This document shows, piece by piece, positions 8,099-15,713 of a stretch of DNA of 17,066 nt. Under the pieces are notes generated by a model. It saw only the letters and a program-made list of their open reading frames with translations, did not search any database and was not told the origin of the DNA. The number at the start of each line of letters is the position of its first letter. Within the stretch, counting starts at the first letter, position 1. Source of the stretch: Prevotellaceae bacterium (GTDB lineage Bacteria; Bacteroidota; Bacteroidia; Bacteroidales; Bacteroidaceae); the NCBI GenBank assembly GCA_003150315.1, contig QAML01000103.1, positions 95,369 through 112,434 of the forward strand, in the 5' to 3' direction. Position numbers and translations under genes: made by a program.

Positions 8099-8160
8099 CA
8101 GAATTAAATTGTTGTGAACATATTTTCAAATCAAATTTATTATGTTGTTCACCGATTGTT

Positions 8161-8757
8161 TTATTTTTTCTTGAATTTAAGTCCGACTTTCATGCCTTTA
8201 TAGTTCTTGGCTAATTGAGAAATTATGGAAAGAGTTGAACTTTGTCCCTGACTTGCCACTTTGCTGCTTATCATTTGTGCAAGAGAGAGCACTTTGTCTG
8301 CATCGCAAGTCAATTTCAAGGAACTTCCTCCGGTGGCATTGGTTGTTACGGTTCTTCCCGAGTATTGTGAAGATTTCAAACACAGTTTGCCGTCTTTGAA
8401 AGTATATGTTCCTTGTGTTTTGTGCGTGGAATATGTGCAGGTGTATGTACTGTCTTTGTCAAAAGTGAGAGAAAGCTTGTCGGGAGCTATTCCGTATTTG
8501 TTCAAAGCATTGTTTATGCTTTTTTCAATCTTTGAGGAAGTAAGTTTTCCGCCTGCTTGGGCAAGAATATTGTCGGAAGTAAATTCCACGTCTGCTCCCG
8601 AATAAACCCATGTCCCTTCAATGTTGTTCGAACTTGTACCTAAAGTTTCGGAAACTGCCGATTTGATTTTTGAGAAGATATTTGAAATTTGCGCTGACGC
8701 AGTGTTTACTGTTCCGAAAGCCATTACGGCAGCGGCAATGATTAGCTTTAATTTCAT
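8161..8757 (-). CDS. DUF4923 family lipocalin-like exported protein
   Basis: A 198-residue periplasmic or outer-membrane-associated protein. The frame is open to 8817, but the ATG at 8757 is chosen because it starts a textbook signal peptide, MKLKLIIAAAVMAFG through ASA|Q (cleavage after about residue 22). The upstream extension is basic, unlike a leader, and overlaps trxB. The mature protein has the DUF4923 pattern: an IEGTWVYSGADVEFTSDN strand pair, a helix with LTSSKIEKSINNALNKYGI, then a lipocalin-like strand series (LSLTFDKDSTYTCTY, GTYTFKDGKLCLK) and a basic C-terminal tail. The function of this Bacteroidetes family is unknown; the fold suggests binding of a small hydrophobic ligand or envelope component. 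It starts 14 bases after the trxB stop, so it is the third gene of the lolA-trxB operon. Confidence 0.88.
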   Translation of the reverse strand: MKLKLIIAAAVMAFGTVNTASAQISNIFSKIKSAVSETLGTSSNNIEGTWVYSGADVEFTSDNILAQAGGKLTSSKIEKSINNALNKYGIAPDKLSLTFDKDSTYTCTYSTHKTQGTYTFKDGKLCLKSSQYSGRTVTTNATGGSSLKLTCDADKVLSLAQMISSKVASQGQSSTLSIISQLAKNYKGMKVGLKFKKK

Positions 8758-8771
8758 GATTCTTATATATG

Positions 8772-9704
8772 TTATAACGTTTTCAAATATTTTTCTGCAT
8801 CTAGAGCGGCGCGACATCCTGAAGCCGCTGCCGTAATGGCTTGTCTGTAATTCGGATCGGCAACATCACCGGCTGCGAAAACTCCTGCGTGTCCCGTGCT
8901 TGCGCTTTTGCCTTCTGTCATGATATATCCGTTGTCATCGAGTTTCACCCACTTCTTGAATATATCGCTGTTAGGCTTATGTCCGATGCCGAGAAAGAAA
9001 CCGTCAATCGGAAGTTCGAAATGTTTTTCGTTTTCAAGCCCTTTGTTGCTTACCAATCTGGCTCCTTCCAATTTGTTTTCGCCGTATAGTCCCTCGGTAT
9101 TGGTGTTGTAGAGAATTTCTATCTTTTCGTTTGCGGCAACCTCTTCCTGCATTATTTTAGAAGCGCGCAAATACGGCTTGCGAACTATCATATAGACTTT
9201 GCTTGCCAAATTGCTGAGATATGTTGCTTCTTCGCAGGCAGAATCTCCACCTCCCACAACGGCTACAACCTTTTTGCGGAAGAAAAAACCGTCGCATGTG
9301 GCGCATGCACTCACTCCTCTGCCCGAGAATTTCTTTTCATCGTCAAGACCGAGATACTTTGCGGTTGCTCCGGTGGCTATAATTACGGTGTCGGAATAGA
9401 GTTCCGTGTTGTCGTCAAGCATGGTTTTCAGCGGACGTTGGTCAAAATCCACCGATATTACAGAACTCGTAATTATCTTGGTGCCAAATTTTTCTGCTTG
9501 TTTGCGCATGTTGTCCATAAGGTCGAAACCTTCTACCCCTTCCGGGAATCCGGGAAAGTTTTCTACGGTAGATGTCTGGGTAAGTTGCCCACCGCTTGTC
9601 ATGCCTTCAACAATAACAGGACTGAAACCTGCACGTGCGGCATAGATTGCAGCGGTATATCCGGCAGGACCGGAACCGATGATGAGACATTTTATGGTGT
9701 TCAT
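8772..9704 (-). CDS. trxB: Thioredoxin-disulfide reductase
   Basis: A 310-residue low-molecular-weight thioredoxin reductase, an FAD flavoenzyme that passes electrons from NADPH to thioredoxin in the cytoplasm. FAD binding is shown by GSGPAG (10-15), the GGQLTQT block (38-44) and the C-terminal GVFAAGDV (274-281). The redox centre is CATC (134-137) and the NADPH-binding loop is GGGDSA (151-156). The 2'-phosphate-binding HRR motif of E. coli is replaced by VRKPYLR (174-180). I recall the same VRK variant in Bacteroides enzymes, so it is lineage-typical rather than a defect. Length matches the family (310-320). It starts 4 bases after the lolA-like stop and runs into the DUF4923 gene 14 bases later, so it is the middle gene of a three-gene operon. 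Confidence 0.97.
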   Translation of the reverse strand: MNTIKCLIIGSGPAGYTAAIYAARAGFSPVIVEGMTSGGQLTQTSTVENFPGFPEGVEGFDLMDNMRKQAEKFGTKIITSSVISVDFDQRPLKTMLDDNTELYSDTVIIATGATAKYLGLDDEKKFSGRGVSACATCDGFFFRKKVVAVVGGGDSACEEATYLSNLASKVYMIVRKPYLRASKIMQEEVAANEKIEILYNTNTEGLYGENKLEGARLVSNKGLENEKHFELPIDGFFLGIGHKPNSDIFKKWVKLDDNGYIMTEGKSASTGHAGVFAAGDVADPNYRQAITAAASGCRAALDAEKYLKTL

Positions 9705-9708
9705 GCTT

Positions 9709-10356
9709 TTATCTTAAATCTATTAATTCTGTGTTTGGAAATTCTTTCGCGTTGAATTTGAATGTGGATGCGTTGAATTTTTGTTTTTTGCTTACTTCGT
9801 ATATTGAGATTCGCGTCCAATTACTTCCGTTGGTATTTATTCTTACGCATATCGGCAACATGGTGTTTTTGTCTATTGTCAGATATACTTGTTTAATGTC
9901 CTTTCGTGTGTTTGATGTCAAGCGCACGTCGTAGCAATTCTTTCCGCGTACTTGGGCATTATACATGGTGGCTTTGTATCCTTGCTTATATAAATATATA
10001 AATGAGTATGGATTAATTTTTGCCGCTTCGGATTTTGTAGGGGTGGACACGTTTACTTCTTTTGTCGATGCGGAATATGACCATTGGGTTTTACCGTCAT
10101 ACCATATTTTTGTGGCTCCGCCGTCTATGTACACCTTGTTGCCGCTTATGCAAACCATGCCGTTTGTGGAGCCTTGCGGCTCTTTCTTGTTAAACTGTGT
10201 GGCTGTGAAAGTGGCTTTTACGTTCCCGCATTTTTTTATATTTGCCGATGTGTTGTCAAGCACCGTCATAATCTCCTTGCTTATTTGTGCTTTAGCCGTG
10301 GCTACCGAAAACAAACAGCACAAAGCGATTGTGTAAAGTATATATTTCAATCTCAT
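9709..10356 (-). CDS. LolA-like outer-membrane lipoprotein carrier
   Basis: A 215-residue periplasmic protein with a signal peptide MRLKYILYTIALCCLF through AKA|Q (cleavage after residue 23). The mature part has the LolA/LolB half-barrel pattern: an initial helix, then strands with KATFTATQFN, a GMVCISGNKVYIDGG strand pair, KIWYDGKTQWSYSASTKEVNVS (the 'trial' strands seen in LolA-like proteins), and a late TRISIYEVSKKQ / FKFNAKEFPNTELIDLR end resembling the LolA C-terminus. It presumably ferries lipoproteins from inner to outer membrane. Bacteroidetes LolA proteins are divergent, so orthology is likely rather than certain. It is the first gene of the lolA-trxB-DUF4923 operon, with a -7 box about 26 bases upstream. 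From memory, ftsK usually lies upstream in Bacteroides; here a 575-base gene-free region does. Confidence 0.88.
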   Translation of the reverse strand: MRLKYILYTIALCCLFSVATAKAQISKEIMTVLDNTSANIKKCGNVKATFTATQFNKKEPQGSTNGMVCISGNKVYIDGGATKIWYDGKTQWSYSASTKEVNVSTPTKSEAAKINPYSFIYLYKQGYKATMYNAQVRGKNCYDVRLTSNTRKDIKQVYLTIDKNTMLPICVRINTNGSNWTRISIYEVSKKQKFNASTFKFNAKEFPNTELIDLR

Positions 10357-10381
10357 ATCATTCTTAATATATAAGCAGTTG

Positions 10382-10389
10382 CAAAAATA
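10382..10389 (-). promoter_or_regulatory. Promoter -7 box of the lolA-trxB-DUF4923 operon
   Basis: On the - strand this reads TATTTTTG, a full match to TAnnTTTG, 25 bases upstream of the start at 10356. A TTTTTG lies upstream but with only about 15 bases of spacing, shorter than the usual 19-21, so the -33 element is uncertain. A leader of about 19 bases is predicted. Confidence 0.55.
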
Positions 10390-10682
10390 CTAATTTCTTT
10401 TTATCAAAAAGCCTTATTTCACTATTCTTATGAATTGTGGTGTCTGCACTGCCCGATATTGAAATTTTCATGCAAATTTAAGAATGAAATTTGTAGAAAT
10501 TCTATCGGAACGCAATGGTTGTGCTCCGCCATACTCCTAATAATATTGTATTATGCTGCGGGAATGCGTAAGTCGCAGGACTTTTATATTGAATTTATAT
10601 GCAGCGAAACTGCTAAAATAAAGGTCAAAATAACGGTTTTGTATGTATTTGTTTTTCAAATGTTTGTAACGACGAAAAATAT

Positions 10683-10762
10683 AAGGCATATATTTTGAAA
10701 CAAGTGCCTTTTATTTTAAAATATATGGCTTGTATTTTTTACGATAAGCCATGTGTTTTTTT
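10683..10762. repeat. Intergenic palindromic repeat, copy B
   Basis: A diverged copy of the family seen at both window ends. AAGGCA (10683-10688) pairs with TGCCTT (10705-10710) around CATATATTTTGAAA (10687-10700, exact in copy A). A second module at 10712-10742 is identical over 31 bases to 17018-17048 in copy C. In this copy ATGGCTT (10725-10731) pairs with AAGCCAT (10746-10752), followed by a run of seven T. It therefore forms two moderate hairpins instead of one long perfect palindrome. Confidence 0.85.
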
Positions 10763-10876
10763 CTAAGTCGTAGCGGCGCATGAATTTTATGCATATTATG
10801 TGCATTCTTCGTGTTGGATTTTAGATATGAGGGCATATAAATTTGTGTACGTCTGTTGATTTTGCGCCGGTAAATA

Positions 10877-10906
10877 TTGCGGACATGAAAAATTGGTTTA
10901 ACTTTG
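10877..10906 (+). promoter_or_regulatory. Promoter of the DUF3078-endonuclease operon
   Basis: TAACTTTG at 10899-10906 matches TAnnTTTG fully, and a TTG at 10877-10879 lies 19 bases upstream as the -33 element. This is the best promoter in the window by both box and spacing. Transcription would start near 10913, about 19 bases before the ATG at 10932. Confidence 0.68.
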
Positions 10907-10931
10907 CCCAAACGTTTTGTATTGACAGCGA

Positions 10932-12293
10932 ATGATACGAGTGGTTCTTTCCGTAATGGCATCTGTTTTGGTAATGGCTTGTGCTTCGGCGCAGGTTCTG
11001 CCTCGGCATATAAGGGATAAAGAAATAAAGCCCACATACAATGAGATGGTGGTAAAGAAGTACATAGATTCCATAAACGTTGTGGTGGATGTTGATTCTG
11101 TTTTCAGACAGACAAGACAGGAGGAGACCGTGCTGAACAATCCTTACTATTATCCTTTGCTGCTTCATCCCACACTTTATAATTCTCCGGTGAAAGATGT
11201 AATGAAATCCACATGGAAACCGTCGCGTCTTGAAGTAGCTGCGCCTTTGTTGCCTCCTGCCACAACTCAGTTCGGAGACAGTGTGGAGCAGAGCATGCTT
11301 AGTACTATGATGTGGGCATATACCACAGTGCCGTGGCTTGTTGGTACAACACAAAAGGATATTGACAACGCGGCGGGGATTAGAAAGGAAATTATAGAGA
11401 GTCCGGTTAAGGAAGTAACCCATATTACACCGCAGAGAGAGGAAAATATTGACCTCGGCATAGAAGATGCCTCATACAAAGTCATTACACGCCGCCCGAA
11501 TTTCTGGAAGTTCAACGGCAGACTCTATTACAGCATGGGTCAGAACTATTTCTCATCGAAAGGTGTACAGAATAACAATACTTTCAGATTGGAAACCGAG
11601 TTCAATATAAACTATAACAATTCGCGCGGATTCAGTCAGACCAACAACGTTAAGGCACGTTTGGGTTTTACAAGCCAGAGTAAGGATAAAAAACACAAAT
11701 ATATAACCAGTGATAACCGTTTGGAAATGACCAATCAGTTTGGTTTGAAAGCCATAAAGCACTGGGAATATACTCTGACGGTTTCATCGTGGACTCCGCT
11801 TTATCCCAAGTATGCGAGCAACAGTAATTATGTAACCGAAGACTTCCTTTCGCCTGTTACTGCCAATTTTGCGCTTGGTATGAAGTATAGCGTAGATTTC
11901 AAAACCAAAAAGCGTGGAAATGTTTTCCATTTTGATGCCACGTTGTCCCCACTTTCGTATAACACAATATATTGCGACCGCAAAGCTTTGCGAAACAGTA
12001 AGGGTATTCCCCGGAAACATCATGCCTATAACTCTTTCGGTCCCTCGGCAAGCATAAATTATTCCTGGAACATCTCAAAGAACATAAGCACGCGCGGCAA
12101 TATTTATTACTATTCGGACTATCACCGCGTGGAAGCCCGCTGGAGCAGCACTACGAACTTTACTATAAACAAGTATTTGACAAGTTCGCTGTATTTGTTC
12201 CCTACGTTTAATGACAATCGTTTTGTAAACGGCAAGCGTGAACTGTTTAATATTCAGGAAACGCTTTCCATGGGCTTAACCGTAACTTTCTGA
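10932..12293 (+). CDS. DUF3078 family outer-membrane beta-barrel protein
   Basis: A 453-residue exported protein. A signal peptide MIRVVLSVMASVLVMAC through ASA|Q (cleavage after residue 20) is followed by about 170 residues of linker and a C-terminal barrel of roughly 250 residues. The barrel matches the DUF3078 pattern: FWKFNGRLYYSMGQNYFS, a string of alternating strands, SPVTANFALGMKYSV, FDATLSPLSYN, SINYSWNISKNISTRGNIYYYSDY, and a final ETLSMGLTVTF with terminal Phe as beta-signal. No enzyme motif or TonB box is present. VMAC at 14-17 could be read as a lipobox, but the ASAQ site fits a barrel protein better. It is followed 5 bases later by the endonuclease gene, so the two form an operon under the promoter at 10877-10906. 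The physiological role is unknown. Confidence 0.88.
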   Translation: MIRVVLSVMASVLVMACASAQVLPRHIRDKEIKPTYNEMVVKKYIDSINVVVDVDSVFRQTRQEETVLNNPYYYPLLLHPTLYNSPVKDVMKSTWKPSRLEVAAPLLPPATTQFGDSVEQSMLSTMMWAYTTVPWLVGTTQKDIDNAAGIRKEIIESPVKEVTHITPQREENIDLGIEDASYKVITRRPNFWKFNGRLYYSMGQNYFSSKGVQNNNTFRLETEFNINYNNSRGFSQTNNVKARLGFTSQSKDKKHKYITSDNRLEMTNQFGLKAIKHWEYTLTVSSWTPLYPKYASNSNYVTEDFLSPVTANFALGMKYSVDFKTKKRGNVFHFDATLSPLSYNTIYCDRKALRNSKGIPRKHHAYNSFGPSASINYSWNISKNISTRGNIYYYSDYHRVEARWSSTTNFTINKYLTSSLYLFPTFNDNRFVNGKRELFNIQETLSMGLTVTF

Positions 12294-12298
12294 TAATA

Positions 12299-13192
12299 AT
12301 GAAAGCAAAAAGCCTCATAGGATGTCTTTTGGCTTTTGTCATATTTGGCTGCATAAAATTTTGCGGAGACAACGGCTTTGAACTTAACGGCTCGAAGACC
12401 GTAGTGCGTACCGTAAAAGAAAAGATTTATTACGACAAAAGCGAAGAAGAAACAGATAACGCCGCAGGGGAGAGAAATAAAACTGCAAAGCAAAAGAATG
12501 AGCGGCTCATAGAAATACCTGCAAAACTGCGCGGAACGCCCGAGCGATTTTTGAAACGCATGGCTTACACGCTTTCTTTCAATCGTGAGACAAATCAACC
12601 CAATTGGGTTGCGTGGTGTTTGGAGGATAGCGAGACGGACGGCGGTGTTGGCAGACGCAACGAGTTTCTTTGCGATGAAGACGTACTGTTGCCTCACAGA
12701 GTAGCCCCGGAAGATTACAGTCATAGCGGATATGATCGCGGACACATGGCTCCTGCGGCAGACATGAAGTTTGATGCTCAAGCCATGAAGGAATGTTTTT
12801 ATATGAGCAATATTTGTCCGCAAACCCACGAACTGAATGCGGGTGCGTGGAGCAAACTTGAAAAAGCCTGTCGCCGTTGGGCAAATAAAATTGGTAAGGT
12901 ATATATTGTGTGCGGTCCGATATTCTATAAAAACAAACATAAAAGCATAGGAAAGAACCTCGTCATACCGGTGCCGGATGCTTTTTTCAAATGTATTTAC
13001 GGTGTTAACAACGGAAAACCACAGGCAATTGGTTTTATTATGAGGAACAATGATTCGAAACAAAGCATGAATGCTTCCGCAATGACGGTGGATGAGGTGG
13101 AAAATATCACAGGTATGGATTTCTTTCCCAATCTTCCCGACAAAATAGAGAATAAAGTGGAAAGCGAAATGTCTATAAAAAATTGGCAATAA
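12299..13192 (+). CDS. Exported DNA/RNA non-specific endonuclease (NUC1 / Serratia nuclease family)
   Basis: A 297-residue beta-beta-alpha-metal nuclease that should cut DNA and RNA non-specifically with Mg2+. The active-site motif is YDRGHMAP with DRGH at 146-149; His149 is the likely general base. The metal-ligand segment SNICPQTHELNAGAWSKLE places Asn180 and Glu188 with the same 8-residue spacing as Asn119 and Glu127 of Serratia nuclease. The N-terminus is a hydrophobic leader with a lipobox-like IFGC ending at Cys18, so the protein is probably a lipoprotein with a 50-residue charged linker; a plain membrane anchor is the alternative. No inhibitor/immunity gene adjoins it, in keeping with an exported enzyme. 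It lies 5 bases after the DUF3078 gene and ends at a strong terminator. Nucleic-acid scavenging or extracellular DNA degradation is plausible. Confidence 0.92.
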   Translation: MKAKSLIGCLLAFVIFGCIKFCGDNGFELNGSKTVVRTVKEKIYYDKSEEETDNAAGERNKTAKQKNERLIEIPAKLRGTPERFLKRMAYTLSFNRETNQPNWVAWCLEDSETDGGVGRRNEFLCDEDVLLPHRVAPEDYSHSGYDRGHMAPAADMKFDAQAMKECFYMSNICPQTHELNAGAWSKLEKACRRWANKIGKVYIVCGPIFYKNKHKSIGKNLVIPVPDAFFKCIYGVNNGKPQAIGFIMRNNDSKQSMNASAMTVDEVENITGMDFFPNLPDKIENKVESEMSIKNWQ

Positions 13193-13204
13193 CAAACAGA
13201 AAAT

Positions 13205-13236
13205 AAAAACGGCGGTTCAAAAGAACCGCCGTTTTT
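13205..13236. terminator. Bidirectional intrinsic terminator
   Basis: AAAAACGGCGGTTC (13205-13218) and GAACCGCCGTTTTT (13223-13236) form a perfect 14-bp stem with an AAAA loop. A GC-rich core is flanked by A/T tracts that provide a U-run on either strand. It lies between the converging endonuclease (+) and murF-alr (-) genes and serves both. Confidence 0.93.
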
Positions 13237-13244
13237 GATATGGC

Positions 13245-15713
13245 TTAGTCTTTATAGTATATCCTTTTTACTCGTTCGCTTACAGAAGTAAGAATCTCGT
13301 AAGGTATTGTTCCCAAAATGTCGCTTAGTGCCGTAACAGGCAGGTTATCGCCGAAAATTTCAACGCTGTCGCCCTCTTTGCAAGGAATATCGGTAACATC
13401 AATCATGGCTACGTCCATACAAATATTGCCAACGTATGGAGCTTTCTTGTTATTTACAAGGCAATAACCGTTTCCGCAACCAAGATGTCTGTCAAGTCCG
13501 TCGGCATAACCTATAGGTATTGCTGCAATCCTGCTGTCGCGTGTGAGTTGTCCTTTGCGCGAATAGCCAACAGTGTCTTCTTTCTTAACATCATGTATTT
13601 GCAGAATGGTAGTTCTGAGAGTTGCCACGTTGTGTATGGTTTTGTTTGTGAACGGGTCTATTCCGTATAGTCCGAGACCAAGTCTTACCATGTCGAGATG
13701 GTATTCGGGAAAACGTTCAATGCCTGCAGTATTGCATATATGCCTGAGAATCTTGTCGGGGAAGGATTTTTGCAGTTTCAGACTTGCTTCGTTGTAAACG
13801 TCAAACTGTTTTTTCGTGAAATCATTGAACATCTCACCGTCGCTTCCAACAAAGTGCGAGAACACAGACCGTGGTACAACCGCGTTTTGTGCTTTTAGTC
13901 GTGATATAAGCTCATCAATTTCTCCGGGAAGGAATCCGAGGCGGTGCATTCCTGAGTCTATTTTGACGTGAATAGGGTAGTGGGTAACTCCTTCGCGTTT
14001 TGCTTCGCGTATCATGGCATCAAGAATTCTGAAACTGTATATCTCGGGTTCAAGATTATACTGAAGCATGGTGCGGAAAGCCGTCATTTCCGGATTCATT
14101 ACCATTATGTTTGCCGTAATACCGGCATTGCGCAGCGCGACTCCTTCGTCGGCTACGGCAACAGCAAGATAGTCCACGCCATGTTCCTGAAGTGTTCGCG
14201 AAACTTCAAGTGCGCCGCTACCGTATGCCGATGCTTTTACCATACAAACGATTTTGGTTTCATGTTTCATGAAAGAACGGTAATGATTTAGGTTTTCCAC
14301 GATTGCGCCAAGGTTTACGTTGAGCGTAGTTTCATGAACTTTTTTTGTGAGAAGGTCATAAATTCTTTCAAAACCGAACTTCCTTGCGCCTTTAAGCAAT
14401 ACCGTATCTCCCGAAATGCCGTTGAGTTCTCCGCTTTCAATCAATTCTTCTGTGGTATTGAAGAACTTAGAGCTTATCTTGAAGTAATTTGAGTTTTTGC
14501 CAATTTCTTTTCCAACGCCAATAAACAATTGCGGTTTTCTGGAGTTTACCATTTCCGCTACTTTTGAGTAAAGTTCTCCGCTTTCCATTCCGCTTTGCAG
14601 TATGTCGCTAAGGATAACAATCTTTCGGTTGCTTGTTTCTGCGGCACGGCGATTCATAAAGTCGAGAGCTATGTCGAGCGAATTTACATCGGAGTTGTAT
14701 GTGTCATTGATTATTGTGCAGTTGTTTATGCCTTGTGTAACTTCCAGGCGCATAGCCAAAGGTTCGAGGCTTTGCATTCCTTTTGCTATTTCATCTGGAG
14801 TTTTTTTAAGATAGAGGCATACAGCGAGACAGTGAATGCTATCGTTTATTGACGCATCGTCTACGAAAGGTATGGTGTATCTTCCCGTCTTACCGTTGTA
14901 GGTATATTTTATTTCCGTTTCCACGCCTTTTTTGTTTATGTTTCTTATGAACAATGGCGCGTTTGCATCGATTTTTGACCATGACAGGAGGCGATGGGAA
15001 ATTTTTCCGAGTTTGACGCATCTATCTGTTATTTCGTCATCGGAACAATAGACAAGTATTTCACAATCTTTGAACAGACGCAATTTCTCGCGGCATTTTT
15101 CTTCCATGCTTCCGAAGTTTTCCTGATGCGCACTTCCCAAACTTACCATAACACCTATTGTGGGCTGTATAATATCGCGCAAAGCTTCCATTTCTCCGGG
15201 TTGTGAGATACCGGCTTCAAAAATTCCGAGTTGCGTTGTCTCATCCAAAAGCCACACCGACAGGGGAACGCCGGTTTGAGAATTGTAGCTGCGTGGCGAA
15301 CGTGTGGTTTTGGTTGTGGGCGATAGTAATTGGTTGAGCCATTCCTTGACCATGGTTTTGCCATTACTTCCTGTGATGCCTATAACAGGTATGTCGTATT
15401 GCTCACGATGACGTTCGGCAAGCCGTTGAAGGGCTTTCAGTGCCGAAGGTATCTGCAGAAAATTCGCATCCGGGTAAACGGTTTCTCTATTCTGGGGCAG
15501 CGACGTAACTACAAAGTTGCGCACTCCGCGTTGATAGAGTTCCTGAATAAAGTCATGCCCGTCTCCAGAAGCTGTTTTAATAGCAAAGAACAGAGATGTC
15601 TCGGGATAAACAAGCGAACGGCTGTCGGTAAGCAACCATTCCACTTCGGCTTCGGCGTGTCCGTAGCGGCGTGCGCCCGTGAGTGTTACTATTTCTTCTA
15701 TTTTGTATTTCAT
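13245..15713 (-). CDS. murF-alr: Bifunctional UDP-MurNAc-tripeptide:D-Ala-D-Ala ligase / alanine racemase
   Basis: An 822-residue fusion of two peptidoglycan-precursor enzymes. Residues 1-455 are MurF, which adds D-Ala-D-Ala to UDP-MurNAc-tripeptide: ATP loop GSNGKT (115-120), SYNSQTGVPLS (142-152), the metal/substrate block EAGISQPGEME (166-176) and GSAHQENFGS (193-202). Residues 460-822 are a PLP-dependent alanine racemase that makes D-Ala: the PLP lysine is Lys493 in MVKASAYGSG, the opposing catalytic tyrosine is probably Tyr717 in VGYSRKG, and IGYADGLDRHLG and CMDVAMIDV follow. The usual VKANAYGHG loop is altered, but this also varies in other Bacteroidetes. The fusion is standard for the phylum. 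Its start overlaps the GSCFA stop by 4 bases, which fixes the ATG and implies translational coupling. Confidence 0.97.
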   Translation of the reverse strand: MKYKIEEIVTLTGARRYGHAEAEVEWLLTDSRSLVYPETSLFFAIKTASGDGHDFIQELYQRGVRNFVVTSLPQNRETVYPDANFLQIPSALKALQRLAERHREQYDIPVIGITGSNGKTMVKEWLNQLLSPTTKTTRSPRSYNSQTGVPLSVWLLDETTQLGIFEAGISQPGEMEALRDIIQPTIGVMVSLGSAHQENFGSMEEKCREKLRLFKDCEILVYCSDDEITDRCVKLGKISHRLLSWSKIDANAPLFIRNINKKGVETEIKYTYNGKTGRYTIPFVDDASINDSIHCLAVCLYLKKTPDEIAKGMQSLEPLAMRLEVTQGINNCTIINDTYNSDVNSLDIALDFMNRRAAETSNRKIVILSDILQSGMESGELYSKVAEMVNSRKPQLFIGVGKEIGKNSNYFKISSKFFNTTEELIESGELNGISGDTVLLKGARKFGFERIYDLLTKKVHETTLNVNLGAIVENLNHYRSFMKHETKIVCMVKASAYGSGALEVSRTLQEHGVDYLAVAVADEGVALRNAGITANIMVMNPEMTAFRTMLQYNLEPEIYSFRILDAMIREAKREGVTHYPIHVKIDSGMHRLGFLPGEIDELISRLKAQNAVVPRSVFSHFVGSDGEMFNDFTKKQFDVYNEASLKLQKSFPDKILRHICNTAGIERFPEYHLDMVRLGLGLYGIDPFTNKTIHNVATLRTTILQIHDVKKEDTVGYSRKGQLTRDSRIAAIPIGYADGLDRHLGCGNGYCLVNNKKAPYVGNICMDVAMIDVTDIPCKEGDSVEIFGDNLPVTALSDILGTIPYEILTSVSERVKRIYYKD

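Larger units (their letters stand above)
10357..10931. other. Gene-free divergent intergenic region
   Basis: This is 575 bases between the divergent lolA-like and DUF3078 genes. It holds the two facing promoters at its edges (10382-10389 and 10877-10906) and repeat copy B at 10683-10762. The open frames inside are Cys/Ile-rich low-quality translations with no family resemblance. The stretch 10440-10680 contains no recognisable RNA gene or riboswitch, only a short GCAG/CTGC hairpin near 10600. The region may be a remnant of lost genes or a long regulatory spacer. Confidence 0.6.

Noticed and set aside
8758..8817. N-terminal extension of the DUF4923 protein to 8817
   Set aside because: The extra 20 residues are basic and precede a complete signal peptide that starts at the ATG at 8757, and they would overlap trxB.
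10435..10698. 87-codon open frame in the long intergenic region
   Set aside because: The composition is rich in Cys, Ile and Phe as expected from AT-rich non-coding DNA, it runs into repeat copy B, and it has no recognisable motif or start signal.
12254..13195. 313-codon open frame on the - strand over the endonuclease gene
   Set aside because: It is an antisense shadow of a gene whose active-site motifs are unmistakable; the translation resembles no protein family and ends in the neighbouring gene.
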